Notes under the pieces: generated by a model
What the model saw: the letters and a program-made list of their open reading frames with translations, nothing else
The model's database searches: none
Told to the model about the DNA's origin: nothing
Translations under genes and position numbers: made by a program
In this document: positions 37,992-49,452 of the stretch, piece after piece
Layout of the letters: every line of letters begins with the position of its first letter
Position numbering within the stretch: the stretch's first letter is position 1
Origin: JANXQG01 sp963824275
GTDB lineage: Bacteria; Planctomycetota; Planctomycetia; Pirellulales; Thermoguttaceae
DNA: 64,000 bases
NCBI GenBank assembly: GCA_963824275.1
Contig: CAWGOT010000003.1
Coordinates: forward strand, 434,001-498,000
Direction: 5' to 3'

Positions 37992-39480
37992 ATGAACATG
38001 AAAGGCCAGCCAACGAGTCCGTCCGGGTTCCCGCCGGGATACCGCGCCTCGGGTTTGCTGTTGCATGTCACGTCGTTGCCCAGCCGTTACGGCATCGGCG
38101 ACGTCGGACCGGAAGCCTTGGCCTGGGTCGACCGGCTCCACGAAGCCGAGCAAAGCTGGTGGCAAGCATTGCCATTGGGACCTACGGGCTACGGCGACTC
38201 GCCCTATCAGCCGCTCTCATCGTTCGCCGGCAATTGGCTCTTGCTCAGTCCCGACGGCCTGGTTGCGGAAGGACTATTGCAGCCGGGCGAGGCAGCTTGT
38301 GCTTCCTTTCCGGAAACGACCGTCGATTACGACGCCGTCGCTGAATGCAAACACCGCTTGCTGGAAACGACTTGGAGCCACTTTGGCGCCCGCGCCAGTC
38401 GGGACCTGAAGATCGCCTTCGACCAATTCCGCACGGAGCAAGCGCATTGGCTGGAAGATTACGCTCTGTTCCGAGCGCTGAAGTCCAAGTACCCTGGCGT
38501 TTCGTACCTCGATTGGCCGGCCGAGCTGGTTCAACGGCATCCGGCCGCCCTGGCCGCTGCCAGGCAAGAGCTCGCCAGCCAGATCGATCAAGTTCGCATG
38601 GCGCAGTTTCTGTTGTTTCGCCAGGGGGAAACGCTTAAAGAACATGCTCATTCACGAAATGTGCGGTTGATCGGCGATCTGCCCTTTTTTGTTTCCGGCG
38701 AATCAAGCGACGTATGGGCCAATCCGGAGTACTTTCTTCTGGACGAGCGGCGCCGGCCAAGATTCGTCGGAGGGGTTCCGCCGGACTTTTTCTCCCCACA
38801 GGGCCAACTCTGGGGCAATCCGGTCTACGACTGGAAGGCATTGCGGGAGGCCGGCTATCGATGGTGCATCGACCGCGTGCGTGCGCTGTTGGCTCACGTC
38901 GATATGATTCGCCTGGATCACTTTCGCGGGTTTGCGGCCGCCTGGCACGTGCCGGCCGGAGCGCCGACGGCCCAGTCGGGCGAGTGGGTCCCCGGCCCAG
39001 GCGCCGAGTACTTCGCCGCCATGCAAAGGGAATTCGGCTCTCTGCCGTTCATTGCCGAGGACCTGGGCTTCATCACGCCCGACGTCATTGCCCTCCGCGA
39101 CCAATTCCACGTGCCGGGAACGCGGGTCCTGCAGTTCGCTTTCGACGGCGGTCCCGACAATCCGCACCTGCCCGCCAACTACGTCCCAATACCGTTGTCT
39201 ACACGGGGACTCATGACAACAATACGACGCGGGGCTGGTACGAAGGGCTTCCCCATGATCGGCGACAGAAGCTCCGGCGGTACCTGGAAATCCCCGATGT
39301 TGAAAGTGCCGCAGTTACCGAGGCATGTTGAGGCTGGCGTGGTCCTCCGCGGCGGCGCTGGCACTGGCCCCGCTCCAGGATCTACTCAACTTGGGCACGG
39401 AGGCCCGCATGAACGTGCCGGGCAGCGCCAACGGCAATTGGCACTGGCGCTCGACGAAGGAGATGCTTTCCCCAGGATAG
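37992..39480 (+). pseudogene. malQ: 4-alpha-glucanotransferase (amylomaltase, GH77), frameshifted
   Basis: About 500 residues of a GH77 enzyme that transfers maltodextrin segments. N-terminal GLLLHVTSLPSRYGIGDVGPEA, DLPFFVSGESSDVWANPEYF, VDMIRLDHFRGFAAAW (nucleophile Asp in R-L-D-H), PFIAEDLGFITPDV (acid Glu) and THDNNTTRGWY are all present. Shifts near 39190 and 39327, and an in-frame TAG at 39478-39480 after EMLSPG, interrupt the last 100 residues; translation past the TAG would continue AFDRLRELT, the normal end, to 39579. The core to residue 398 is intact. Start ATG 37992 has weak GGAAAG upstream. Confidence 0.8.
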
Positions 39481-39634
39481 GCGTTCGATAGATTGCGGGA
39501 GCTGACCCGAAGCTGCAACCGGTCGGCGGTCGACCAATCCAGTCCATTTTCCCATGAAACCGTCCGTGCCGGAACCTAAAGCAAGGGCCGGCCTGGCAGA
39601 AATCCACGTCAATTGGAAAACTAGGGAGACTAAA

Positions 39635-40535
39635 ATGAGCAACTTCACTCGAACAGCTTGAGAAAATGAAGACACCAACCCGGTTTCATTGCCGCGCTGG
39701 ATCAAAGCGGCGGAAGCACGCCGGGGGCATTGCGTGCCTATGGAATCAAGGAAGGCGCATGGTCCAACGAGAATGAGATGTTCGGCATTGGTGCATCAGA
39801 TGCGCAGCGCGGATCATCACCAGTCCCTGTTTCACCGGCGAGCGGATCCTCGGCGCCATCCTCTTCGAAAACACGATGGACAGGGACATCCAGGGGCAGC
39901 CCACGGCCGACTACCTCTGGAACGTGAAACGGATCGTGCCCTTCCTGAAAGTCGACAAGGGCCTTGCCGCCGAGAAAGACGGCGTTCAACTGATGAAGCC
40001 CATGCCCGGGCTGGCCGCGCTGCTGGAAAAGGCGAAAGCCAAACGCATTTTCGGCACCAAGATGCGCTCGGTCATCAACCAAGCCAATGTCGGCGGGCAT
40101 CAAGGAAATCGTGAGCCAACAGTTCGAAACCGCTCGCCCGATCATCGCCGCCGGACTGATCCCGATCGTCGAGCCGGAAGTGGACATTCACTGCCCGGAA
40201 AAGGCCAAGGCCGAGGGGCTGCTCAAGGCGGCTATCCGCGACGAACTCGACCGGCTGCCGTCGGAGCAATTGGTCATGCTCAAGCTCACGCTGCCGGAAC
40301 AAGACGATTATCTATTCCGACTTCGTCCGACATCCGCGGGTCCTGCGAGTTGTCGCGCTGTCGGGCGGTTATGCGCGGGAGGAGGCCAACGAGCGCCTGC
40401 GACGGAACCACGGCGTCGTGGCGAGCTTCTCGCGGGCCCTCGTCGAAGGGCCTGACGGCCCAACAATCCGACGCGGAATACAACGCCATGCTGGATGCAT
40501 CCATTCAGAGTATTTTCGAAGCGTCCAAGACCTGA
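39635..40535 (+). pseudogene. fba: Class I fructose-bisphosphate aldolase, multiply frameshifted
   Basis: Pieces in three frames align to the COG3588-type class I aldolase (about 295 residues): LEKMKT, FIAALDQSGGSTPGALRAYGI, ENTMDRDIQGQPTADYLWNVKRIVPFLKVDKGL, IFGTKMRSVINQAN, IKEIVSQQFETARPIIAAGLIPIVEPEVDI (Schiff-base region K-x-D-K-G-L nearby) and RVVALSGGYAREEAN. At least six single-base shifts lie near 39646, 39675, 39795, 39815, 40098, 40308 and 40448. GGGAG precedes ATG 39635. It would return triose phosphates to the pool or split fructose-bisphosphate. Confidence 0.75.
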
Positions 40536-40542
40536 GCGCAAT

Positions 40543-41812
40543 ATGAGATTTGACTTACCGTATGACAAGAAGCGGATCCCTGTCGAAATCGACGACCGGA
40601 ATTTTGCCGGGCGCTGGTTTCAAGAGTGGAATCCTACCAACCCGGCGCGTCCCAGGCGGAACTGGTGGAGGCCTCTCTGGATCATACTATCGGCTCCCCC
40701 AAACTCGAGGAGCTTGCAAGGGGCAAGAAAAACATCGTCATCATAAGCTCGGATCATACGCGTCCCGTGCCGTCCGCAATCATTACACCCATCCTTCTGC
40801 GGCGGATCCGCGCAGCGCAACCGGATGCCAACATCAAGATCCTCGTTGCAACCGGCTTCCATCGCCCCTCCACGCACCAGGAATTGATCGAGAAATATGG
40901 ACAGGAGATCGTGGACCACGAGCAGATTGTCATGCATATCTCCACCGACGACGCGGCCATGGTAAAGATCGGCACGCTTCCCTCCGGCGGCGAATGCATC
41001 ATCAACCGGGTCGCGGCAGAGGCCGACCTGCTGCTTGCGCAGGGCTTTATTGAACCCCATTTGTTTGCCGGTTTTTCCGGCGGCAGGAAGGCCGTGCTTC
41101 CCGGCATCTCTTCCTACAAGACCATTTTGGCGGACCATTGCAGCGAGTTCATCAATTCCCCCAAGGCCCGTACCGGCAACCTGCAAGACAATCCCGTGCA
41201 TAGGGATATGCTCTATGCCGCGAAAACGGCAGGCCTGAAGTTCATTATCAATGTCGTCTTGAACGGCGCGAAGGAAATCATCGCTTCCGTTGCCGGCGAT
41301 TTGGAAGAAGCGCATGCCCAGGGCTGCCAGTTTCTCACTTCACTCGCCAGGGCAGACAAGGTCGATTGTGATATTGCCGTATCCACCAACGGCGGGTATC
41401 CGCTCGATCAGAATATCTATCAGGCGGTTAAGGGCATGACCGCGGCGGAAGCCACCAACAAAGAGGGCGGCGTGATCATTATGGTGGCCGGCCTTTCGGA
41501 CGGCGCCGGCGGCCAAGGCTTTTACAACAACCTGGCCCAATCCAAGGGCCCGAAAGAATCTTGGACCGTGTGGCGCACATTGACCGCAGCCATACAGTCC
41601 CCGACCAGTGGGAGTCCCAGATCCTCGCGCGTATTCTCGCTCACCACCACGTGATCATGGTGTCCGATCTGGTAAGGCCGGAACTGGTTACCAACATGCA
41701 CATGGAACTTGCCACAACCTTTGAGGAGGCTTTGCGGCGTGCCCATGAACTTGAAGGCAAAGACGCGAAGGTGGCAGTGATTCCTAATGGACTGGCTGTT
41801 ATCGTACAATGA
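40543..41812 (+). CDS. larA: LarA-family nickel-dependent lactate racemase homologue, frameshifted
   Basis: About 423 residues of the LarA superfamily, which uses a nickel-pincer nucleotide to racemise or epimerise 2-hydroxy acids. The conserved S-D-H-T-R-P, VATGFHRPSTHQEL (catalytic-type His) and FSGGRKAVLPGISSYKTI motifs are present. Frames shift near 40615 and 41565; the middle part 40626-41560 is intact. No larB, larC or larE for cofactor assembly lies in the window. ATG 40543 follows the fba stop by seven bases. Confidence 0.75.
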
Positions 41813-41844
41813 TCATTCCAGGGAAAAAAGGGAGGGAAGCCAAC

Positions 41845-42069
41845 ATGGCAACTGACGATTTGCTCAAACCGGGAGATACGGTCTCCGTCTCCGGTATCTA
41901 CGACGTTATCCACGACAAACTTGACGGGCAAGATCACGCCCTGCCGCATCGCGTCACGGCCATTCGCGGCGCCGTATTCCCTCCCTGCCGCAGTTGTCAT
42001 AACCACGTCAGATTCCGGCTTTATCAGGACGCGGAACATATCGAGGAACAAAGTCATTTCAGTGCGTGA
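41845..42069 (+). CDS. Small CxxC-containing protein
   Basis: A 74-residue protein: LLKPGDTVSVSGIYDVIHDKLDGQDH then FPPCRSCHNHVRFRLY. The C-x-x-C-H-x-H cluster may bind zinc. Similar small proteins (GIY-like turn then P-P-C-x-x-C) occur widely, without an assigned function. GGAGG is nine bases before ATG 41845. It starts 33 bp after larA and ends the carbohydrate block. Confidence 0.65.
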   Translation: MATDDLLKPGDTVSVSGIYDVIHDKLDGQDHALPHRVTAIRGAVFPPCRSCHNHVRFRLYQDAEHIEEQSHFSA

Positions 42070-42112
42070 ATGCTCCTGCGATCCTCTTCGACTCCGATTC
42101 GCGCGCTACCCG

Positions 42113-43403
42113 TCAAAAAGCGATGATGCAGTCGCAGGCGGCCGTGAACTGGCTGTAGTGCAGGGTGCCGGGCTCCGTGCCGCTGGTGCCGAAGGCGAGG
42201 TGATCGGCCCAATCCTCGCGGACCTCGGGGCGGAACTGAAGGTACTTGCAGGGGTGGTAGTTGATGCCCACCGTCGCCTCGTAGTAGTTGCCCGTGAAGC
42301 CGGTGCCGCCGGGCACGCCGCGGCCATTCACGTCGTCGTACCACTCCGCCCGCGTGTTGAGGTCGATGAGCGGGGTCGCGTGGAAAATGTTATAGAGCAC
42401 GACCGCGTAAGCATTTTCAGGCCCTAGGTTGGCGAGTCCATCGCGGGACCAGGTCATCTGCGATTCCAGGATCTGGGCAAAGCATTTGTTCCAGTTATGC
42501 GTCAATCGCAGCTCGCACTGGGTGGTATTCTGCCCGGTCTCCGGAGTGCCGCTTCCACCGGTCTGGGGCCCTGTCAGGAACGTCGAAGATCAATTGCGTC
42601 TTCTTCTCCTCCGTCAGCCAGTAGACGATCTGGCCGATGCCGGTGGGGCTGACCGTCTGCCAGGCGAAGAAAGTGCTGAAGCCCTGATTGACGGTCAAGA
42701 GTATGTCGAGTTGCGGGGTGACGTGGCAGGCGGCCGTCAAGCCGGTGTAGCGGCCCGCCGTTTCGTAATAGAACGGGTAGTCCACGGAATAGAAGACTCG
42801 GTAGGGGGCCTTTGTCGACATGCCATTGATTTCCGAGGACTGTCGGCCGAGTTTGAGGTCGATCCCGCCCTCGGTGAGGACCGGCAGGTGGGCGGTCAGG
42901 TTGAGTTCGGCAAAGTCCAGCCCCATGTGGGAGTCGGGGTCGAGGATGATGGCCCCCTTGCTCGGATTGACTTCGGCGGGGTCGGACCCTGCGTAGGGCA
43001 GCGCATTGAAGCCCCAAGACCAATCCTTGGTGAGGGGCTTTGTGATGTCCACGGCAATCTGATTGAGCGTGTACTCGTCGCCCCAGCGGTTGAGCCGCGG
43101 CTCCACGTTCATCAGCCCAGGACCGGTGGAGGAATAGGTATAGCCCCCGTCGACCCAGCCGTAAATCTCCAGCCGTGTCTGTCCTGTGGAGTTGATTGGG
43201 AGCAAGTCCGTGATGGTCCTGATGGCTTGCGGTGGAGTGGGGCCGACATCCCGCTCCTGGAGCAGGCCCGTCGGCGATTGTGTGGGGCCGGTGAAGTAGA
43301 GGTCCGGGTCGGGGGGAAAATCCCAATTAGCGGGAACTTGGGCCTGGGCCGCTGCACTGCTCAACAACAGTAGACCGATCCACCAAGACTGCTTCGGGTG
43401 CAT
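42113..43403 (-). CDS. Outer-membrane beta-barrel porin-like protein (DUF1597/BBP2-like), frameshifted
   Basis: About 430 residues: a signal peptide (MHPKQSWWIGLLLLSSAAAQAQ), a Pro-rich linker, then alternating strands beginning RLEIYGWVDGGYTYSS and continuing in the second frame as ATVGINYHPCKYLQFRPEVREDW and a barrel-like C-terminus. The pattern matches the planctomycete/proteobacterial outer-membrane protein family DUF1597 (putative beta-barrel porin 2). A shift near 42560-42590 splits residues 1-270 from the rest. It is convergent with the carbohydrate block. Confidence 0.7.
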
Positions 43404-43642
43404 AAGAATGGCTTCCCTTGGGAAGAAAGGTGCAGGCAGGTGGGGAGATGCGTCTTTTCCTATTGGTGGTCACGATCAGACCGCAATCATTTGGATCGGC
43501 TGGACCGGCCGAGCGGCTTCGCAGGATACGAAGAACGGCGACCTTACGACATAAGGGTCGTGCTGTTTGCAACCGCTGGAACGGCGGTAGTGATAAAACC
43601 GATTGCACCGCTTCGATGGGAAGTTAGGATCATCTGTAGGGC

Positions 43643-46600
43643 TTAATTGGAGCCGCCCCCGCGCTGGATTTGGGCCTCGATTTCGTTCCACAGCGTGCGG
43701 CATTCCTGACGTTCAGCCGGAGGCAGTTTGTTCAAGGCGGCCGGGTCGCGCAGCCCGGCCAGATCGGGGTCCTCGCGCCATCGCGCCAGCACGTTCTGTG
43801 CCTCGGCGCGATCCGCCGGCTTGGCCGCTTCCGGCCGCTTCGCCCAGGCGGCGAGATCCAGCCGCAGCCAGGCGCGGGCCTGCTGGCGCCAGCGGGCCCG
43901 CTCCGCCTCGCTCAGAGCGGCCCCGTCCGCGCCGCCCCCACAGCCAGCTACGGCGGCGGCCCGCGCGGCGCGGTAGCCGAGCCCCGCCTCAGGGTCCTCG
44001 GTCAGCTTCGGGTCCGCCGCGAAGGCCGCCGCCAGGAGGCCGGCCTCGGCCGCGCGGAGGTCCTTGAACTCGCAAGCTCCAAGCAGGGCCAAACGCTCCT
44101 CGTTGTCCTTTGGCTGATATTTCCCCTCCAGGAATGCCGGCAGATTCGGCAGGATCAGCGCCTCGGCCTCGCGGCGAAGGATGTGAATCGTCCACGGATC
44201 GCGGTAGTTCGCCCTCGCGGCGGCCCAGTCGTAGGAGATGACGGCCTCCGCCAGCACCTTGCGGGCTTCCGCCTGCTCTCCCTTCTGATAGAGAGCCATG
44301 GCCGTGACGAGGCGCGGGCATGGCATGATCCAAGTGGCCTTGGATGCCTCCCTGTTCATCAAGGCAATGGTGTCGTCGAATCGCCCCAAACGATAATCGG
44401 CCAGGCCCCGGGCGAACACACAATAGGGATTGTCACTACTGGCGGCCACGGCCCGATTGGCCAAGGCCACGGCATCCTCGATCTCCTCCTTGGTGCCCGG
44501 CAACAGCAAGCAGGCCCGGCTCGTCTGCTCGCAGACCAGCGACTCGGTGCTGCTGCCAAAGCGGGAGAGCAAGTCGCGGCGATTCCGGCGGTAGTCGTCG
44601 TCCCGGTCAAGGAACAGGCACAACTCGGCGTAGCCGGACCAGGCCTCATGGGCAGCCGGGCCGGCGTCAGCGCCGCTTGCCAGGCGGCCCGCGCCTGCTC
44701 CAGCCGCCCCTGGCGGATCAAGGCGGTGCGCAGCAACTCTGCGCCGGCAGGTCCCCCGGCTTTCGCGCGACGGCTTGCCGAAGCTCGCGGACGGCCTCGT
44801 CAAGCCGGCCGCGCTCCAGCAGCCCGCGGCCGAGGTTCACCCGCACTTCGAACCAATCCGGGTCGATGGCCACGGCTTCGCGGAACTCATCGATCGATTC
44901 ATCCAGTTGGCCGGGGCCGCGCAATGCCATGCCGAGGTCGTAGTGCGTCTCGGCGTCGTCAGGCTCGAGATTGACCGCCGCGCGGAAGTGGACGATGGCT
45001 TCGTCCCATTGCCGCTTGTCTCGCAGGGCAAGGGCGAGTTCGGTATGGTCGACGGCCCGCGGCCGGTCAAACGCAAGCGCCAGTTGAAGGTGGCTGATTG
45101 CCTCATCGGTCCTGCCCTTTGCGCGGAGGGCGGCGGCGAGGGCGCTATGAGCCGAGCCATGCCTGGGATCGAGGCGCACGCACTGTTCGAGCGCGGCAAG
45201 GGCATCGTCCCAGCGGTCCATTTCTTCCAACTCGAGGCCCAAGTTGTACCAGGCATCACCCACGTCGGGCCGGACGGCGAGAGCCGCTCGATAGTAGCCT
45301 ACGGCCTCCTCGTTCCGGTCGGTGTCCGCCAAGGCATCGGCGAGCATGTAGTTGGCCCAAAAGTCGCTGACGTGGGCCTGCTCGACTCGCCGCAAAAAGT
45401 TGACCGCGTCCGCCTCCGCGTTGCCAGGGCCCGACTGCAGGCGCTCCCCCAGGGCTATCAGCAGTTGCACCGACTGCTTCTCTACCGCCGCCGTCTCGGC
45501 CAATTCGCGCAGCTTGGCCCGGTCATTCCACACCAGCGGGTCGCGGACCTTGTCGCGCCAGGGGTCCGGGTCTGCCGTGCGGGCGACCTCCAACAGCCAC
45601 GTCCGCCGACGCGAGTCCGAGGTGCAAATTGCCCAGTCGTCCAGCGCCGCCACCAGCGCCTGGCTCACGGGGGAGGACGCGACGTTCGCCGCCACGACCT
45701 GCGGCGCGTCGCCAACCGTCCCTAGCCCCGCGGCGCGGAACTCCGTTTCATAGTCCCGATCGGACCGGGCCCGGTCGAAGTCCCCCGCCACGACCGACCG
45801 ATCCAGACGAATCGCGTCCAGCCGGGCCATGAGTTGTTTGTTCTCGACCGCCTGTTTCTCGCGGCGCTCGAGCTCCGCGCTTGCCTGCTCGACGCGCGCT
45901 TGCAAGCCACGCGAGGCGCCTGCTTCCAGCCGGCCCTTGGCGCGTTCCAGCGCGGCCCGCGCCGGCCAGGTCCGCTTGCTGCAAGAGCTGGTCGGCATCG
46001 CGCAGGTCCTGCTCCGCCGCCCGCGCCGTCGCCAACCGCTGGCCGTTCAGCCACAGCCCGCCGCCGACCAGGGCCAACGCCATGAGGGCCGTTATCACCA
46101 GGGCCACGGAGAGCGCGGCCGCGGTCGGACGCCGCCGTGCCCACCGCGCCAGCCGCCCCAGCGGGCCCAGCGGGCGGGCGGCGATGGGCTCGCCGCGCTC
46201 GAAGCGACGCAGGTCGTCCGCCAGCGCCCGGGCGCTGGCATAACGCCGCGGCGGCTCCTTGTTCAAGCACTTCAGGCAGATGGTCTCGAGGTCGCGCGGG
46301 ACCCGCGGGTTGAGCCGCGCGGGGGGCACCGGATCGTCGGCCACCACCTGCTGCAGCGTCGCCGCCCCACTCTCGGCGCGGAACGGCGGCCGGCCCGTGA
46401 GCAGATCGTACAAAAGCGCCCCCAGCGAGTAGATGTCGGTTGCCGGACCGATCAAGTCCTTTCTGCCCTGCGCTTGCTCGGGCGCCATGTAACTCGGGGT
46501 TCCCACGGCTGCCCCGCTGAGGGTCAGCCCGCCGTCGCCCTGGAGTCGGCGGGCCAGGCCAAAATCGGTCAGCTTGGGCGTTCCGTCAGGGGCCAGCAGG

Positions 46601-47247
46601 ATGTTGCCCGGCTTAAGATCACGATGAATGATGCCCTTCTGGTGAGCGACTTCGACGGCCTCGGCCACGTCCGCCACTAACGCGGCAGCCTGGCGGGCCG
46701 GTTGAGGCGTGCCCGTCATTTTCTGCGCCAGGCTGCCGCCTTCCACGAACTCCATGGTAAAATACGGCCGGCCGTCCACGTCGCCGACTTCGTAGACCTG
46801 CACGATGTTCGCGTGCCGCAGGCCGGCCACGGCCTCCGCCTCGCGCAACAAGCGTTCCAACTCCTCCGGTCGGGCATACGCGCCGGCGAGAATCATTTTC
46901 AGGGCAACGGCACGCTTCAGCCGCAGGTCCCAGGCCTTGTAGACGATTCCCATGCCGCCGTGCCCCACCACCTCCTTTACTTCGTAGCCGGGAATGTGCG
47001 GCAGGCGCGGAATCGGCGGGGCACCCGCTACTCCCGGGTCGCCTGCCGGGACATCGTTTGGGCCCGCATTGTCTGCTGAGGACTCGGGAAAAAGCGCGCC
47101 GACCTCGGCCTGAAGGGCCCGCAGTCCTTGCCACTCGGTGCGGACCCGCGGCAAGAGTTCGGGGCAGTCGCGGCAGACTTCGTCGGGCGTGCTGCCTGAC
47201 TCGAGCAGCTTTTCGAGGAGTTCCTCCACACGAGGATCGTCGGACAT
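43643..47247 (-). CDS. Hanks-type Ser/Thr protein kinase with TPR repeats, frameshifted
   Basis: About 1,200 residues. Residues 85-350 form the kinase: GHGGMGIVYKA (ATP loop), ALKM (Lys), HRDLKPGNI (catalytic loop), TDFGLA and APEQ. A membrane segment follows (ALSVALVITALMALALVGGGLWL), then a coiled coil and about ten TPR units in the outer part, such as GDAWYNLGLELEEMDRWDDALAALEQCVRLDP. Shifts near 45960 and 44740-44670 break the frame between the membrane segment and TPRs and within the TPRs. GGAG lies eight bases before ATG 47247. The upstream ECF sigma gene is 48 bp away and co-directional. Confidence 0.85.
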
Positions 47248-47295
47248 GGCGGGGTCTCCATGAGAGGAGGAGAGCTTTTCAGCCGCGCAGAACTA

Positions 47296-47904
47296 CTAGC
47301 TTTCCCCCTCGTTGGGGCGTAAATTCTCCAATTCCTTCCTCAGCAGCAGCAACGCGCGGTTCAATCGCCGCTGCACCGTCTTGGCGGAGACGCCAAGCAC
47401 TTCCGCAGCCTCGGCCTGCGTCAGTCCCTGGATCCGCAGCAGATCGAAAGCCTCCCGCTCGTCGTCAGGCAACTGATCGATCGCCTGCAACATGCGGCGG
47501 CCGTTGGCTGTCAGGACCGAATCGCTGCTCCGCGGCGCCGCCACCTTGTCGTCCTGCAACTCCACGAGGTTCGGCTGTTCATCTAAGCGGCGGGCCAGGT
47601 CATTGAGTTCCCAACGCATGTGCCGATTGACCAGGCCGAAGAATTGTCGCACCGTCTGCGGCCGGACCGAACGCATCGCCTTGATCAGGCGTTCCACCAC
47701 CGCGCCGAGCAAGTCCTCGGGCTGCAAATTCAACGGCGGCAACGTCATGCGCCGGTACTGGCGGTAGAGGAGATTGGCGCAAAGGAACTGCAAACGGCGA
47801 ACCGAGCGATCCAGCAAAGCGCGGACAATCGGCTCGGCAGGTTGGTCCCCGTCCAGGGCGTTGAGGTAGCGTTGAACAGCGGCGGTAGTCGTTTCCTGGT
47901 TCAT
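47296..47904 (-). CDS. ECF sigma factor (kinase-associated planctomycete type)
   Basis: A 202-residue sigma-70 family factor. Region 2 (residues 45-105; QPEDLLGAVVERLIKAM) and region 4 with the helix-turn-helix GLTQAEAAEVLGVSAKTVQRRLNRALLLLRKEL are clear. The intact gene lies directly upstream of the Ser/Thr kinase, an arrangement known for the planctomycete STK-type ECF groups, in which the kinase is thought to control the sigma factor; no anti-sigma gene is present. Start ATG 47904. Confidence 0.88.
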   Translation of the reverse strand: MNQETTTAAVQRYLNALDGDQPAEPIVRALLDRSVRRLQFLCANLLYRQYRRMTLPPLNLQPEDLLGAVVERLIKAMRSVRPQTVRQFFGLVNRHMRWELNDLARRLDEQPNLVELQDDKVAAPRSSDSVLTANGRRMLQAIDQLPDDEREAFDLLRIQGLTQAEAAEVLGVSAKTVQRRLNRALLLLRKELENLRPNEGES

Positions 47905-48021
47905 GGCGCGTTACCAATCGATGGGGGGCTCTTCCCTGCCCAGTGGTAGCGCATTTCCTGTCCGCCTTCCACGCTCAGAAACTATCGGACGGGAAATGGC
48001 TCCGAGGTGTCAAAACAGGCA

Positions 48022-48058
48022 TGTCGAGCCGCCCAACAGGGGAGGGCGGGTCTCGACA
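48022..48058. promoter_or_regulatory. Palindrome upstream of the second sigma-54 activator
   Basis: Arms TGTCGAG/CTCGACA and CCGCCC/GGGCGG pair around a short loop and end 13 bp before the GGAGG of the activator. It may be an operator or a leader hairpin. Confidence 0.45.
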
Positions 48059-48080
48059 TAGTATACCAGAGGAGGAACGC

Positions 48081-49348
48081 ATGTCAAAAGGTACGTTGTT
48101 CTGTGAAAGGGTTAAGTCTACGGACATTTCGCCCGCGAAATCTGCGGTTCGGCAAAGCCCAAAGTCTTCCGGTCCGCTTGCGGCAACTGCCACGAGGACC
48201 GCGTCCCGGGAAGTTCGCAGCCGCGAGTTCCCGAGAGTGGTCGAACGGGCCGATAACGCCATGGCCTTTCAGGAGATCGAGGCGCTGCAGGACCAGTTCG
48301 CCAAGGCGAAGGCTTACTTGGAGGAAGAGGTCCGCACCGAGCACAACTTCGAGGATATCGTCGGGCGGAGCGCCGCCCTGCGCCAGGTCCTGCAGCAGGT
48401 CGAGACCGTCGCCCCCACCGGCTCCACGGTGCTCATTCGCGGCGAAACGGGCACGGGCAAGGAGCTTATCGCCCGTGCCCTTCACGACCTGAGCCCGCGC
48501 CGCGAGCGGACCTTCGTCAAGCTCAACTGTGCGGCCATCCCCACGGGGCTCTTGGAGAGCGAGTTGTTCGGCCACGAGAAGGGCGCCTTCACCGGGGCCA
48601 TCTGCCAGAGGGTCGGCCGTTTCGAGTTGCGCACCACGGGACGCTGTTCCTGGATGAGGTGGGCGACATCCCGCTCGAACTGCAGCCCAAGCTGCTCCGC
48701 GTACTGCAGGAGCACGAGTTCGAGCGCCTGGGTAGCGCCAAGACGATCGGCGTCGATGTGCGTCTGGTGGCGGCCACGAACCGCGACCTGGCTGCGATGG
48801 TCGCCGAGGGCCGCTTCCGCAGTGACCTCTACTACCGCCTGAACGTGTTCCCAATCCTGCTGCCGCCCCTGCGCGAGCGCCGCGACGACATCCCGCCGCT
48901 GGTCCGCCATTTTGCCCAGTTGTTCGCCCGGCGGATGGGTCGGCGGATCGAGACCATCCCGTCCGCGGTCATGGAGGCCCTGGTTCGCTACCCCTGGCCG
49001 GGCAACATCCGGGAACTGCAAAACATCATCGAACGTGCGGTCATCCTCTCCCCCAGCGCGGTGCTTGAGGTCCCACTGGGCGATCTGGAAAAGGACGAAG
49101 GAGGAAGGATGAAGGGTGAAGGCGGAAGGATGAAGGAGGGAGAAGAAACGGCCCCTCTTCCGCCTTCAGCCTTCAGCCCTCATCCTTCCAAAACGCTTGC
49201 CGAGGCCGAGCGGGAGCACATTCTCGTTGCCCTCCGCGACACCGGCTGGGTGGTGGGCGGGCCGATGGGGGCCGCGACCCGGCTGGGGATGAAGCGTTCG
49301 ATGTTGTATTGGAAGATGAAGAAGCACGGCATCTCTCGCCTCGAGTAG
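48081..49348 (+). CDS. Sigma-54-dependent activator lacking its GAF domain, frameshifted
   Basis: About 422 residues. The N-terminus (about 65 residues, no domain recognised) replaces the GAF sensor seen in the paralogue at 18.4 kb; homology begins at DNAMAFQEIEALQDQ. The AAA+ domain has GETGTGKE, GAFTGA and VGDIPLELQ, and the HTH is REHILVALRDTGW ... GMKRSMLYWKMKKHGI. GGAGG lies six bases before ATG 48081, supporting this short form. The Walker B region is split by a missing G near 48636, exactly where the paralogue is broken. A GGATGAAGG repeat encodes residues of the AAA+-HTH linker. Confidence 0.75.
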
Positions 49349-49452
49349 CGCACGCCAGTGAATTATGGGGCGTATCCCCTTTTTTCCTCCAACGGTTTCT
49401 TCAATGGGGTCCTGTCGCAGCTTGTTCCGTCTTAATCTCGTGCCATTTAGTA

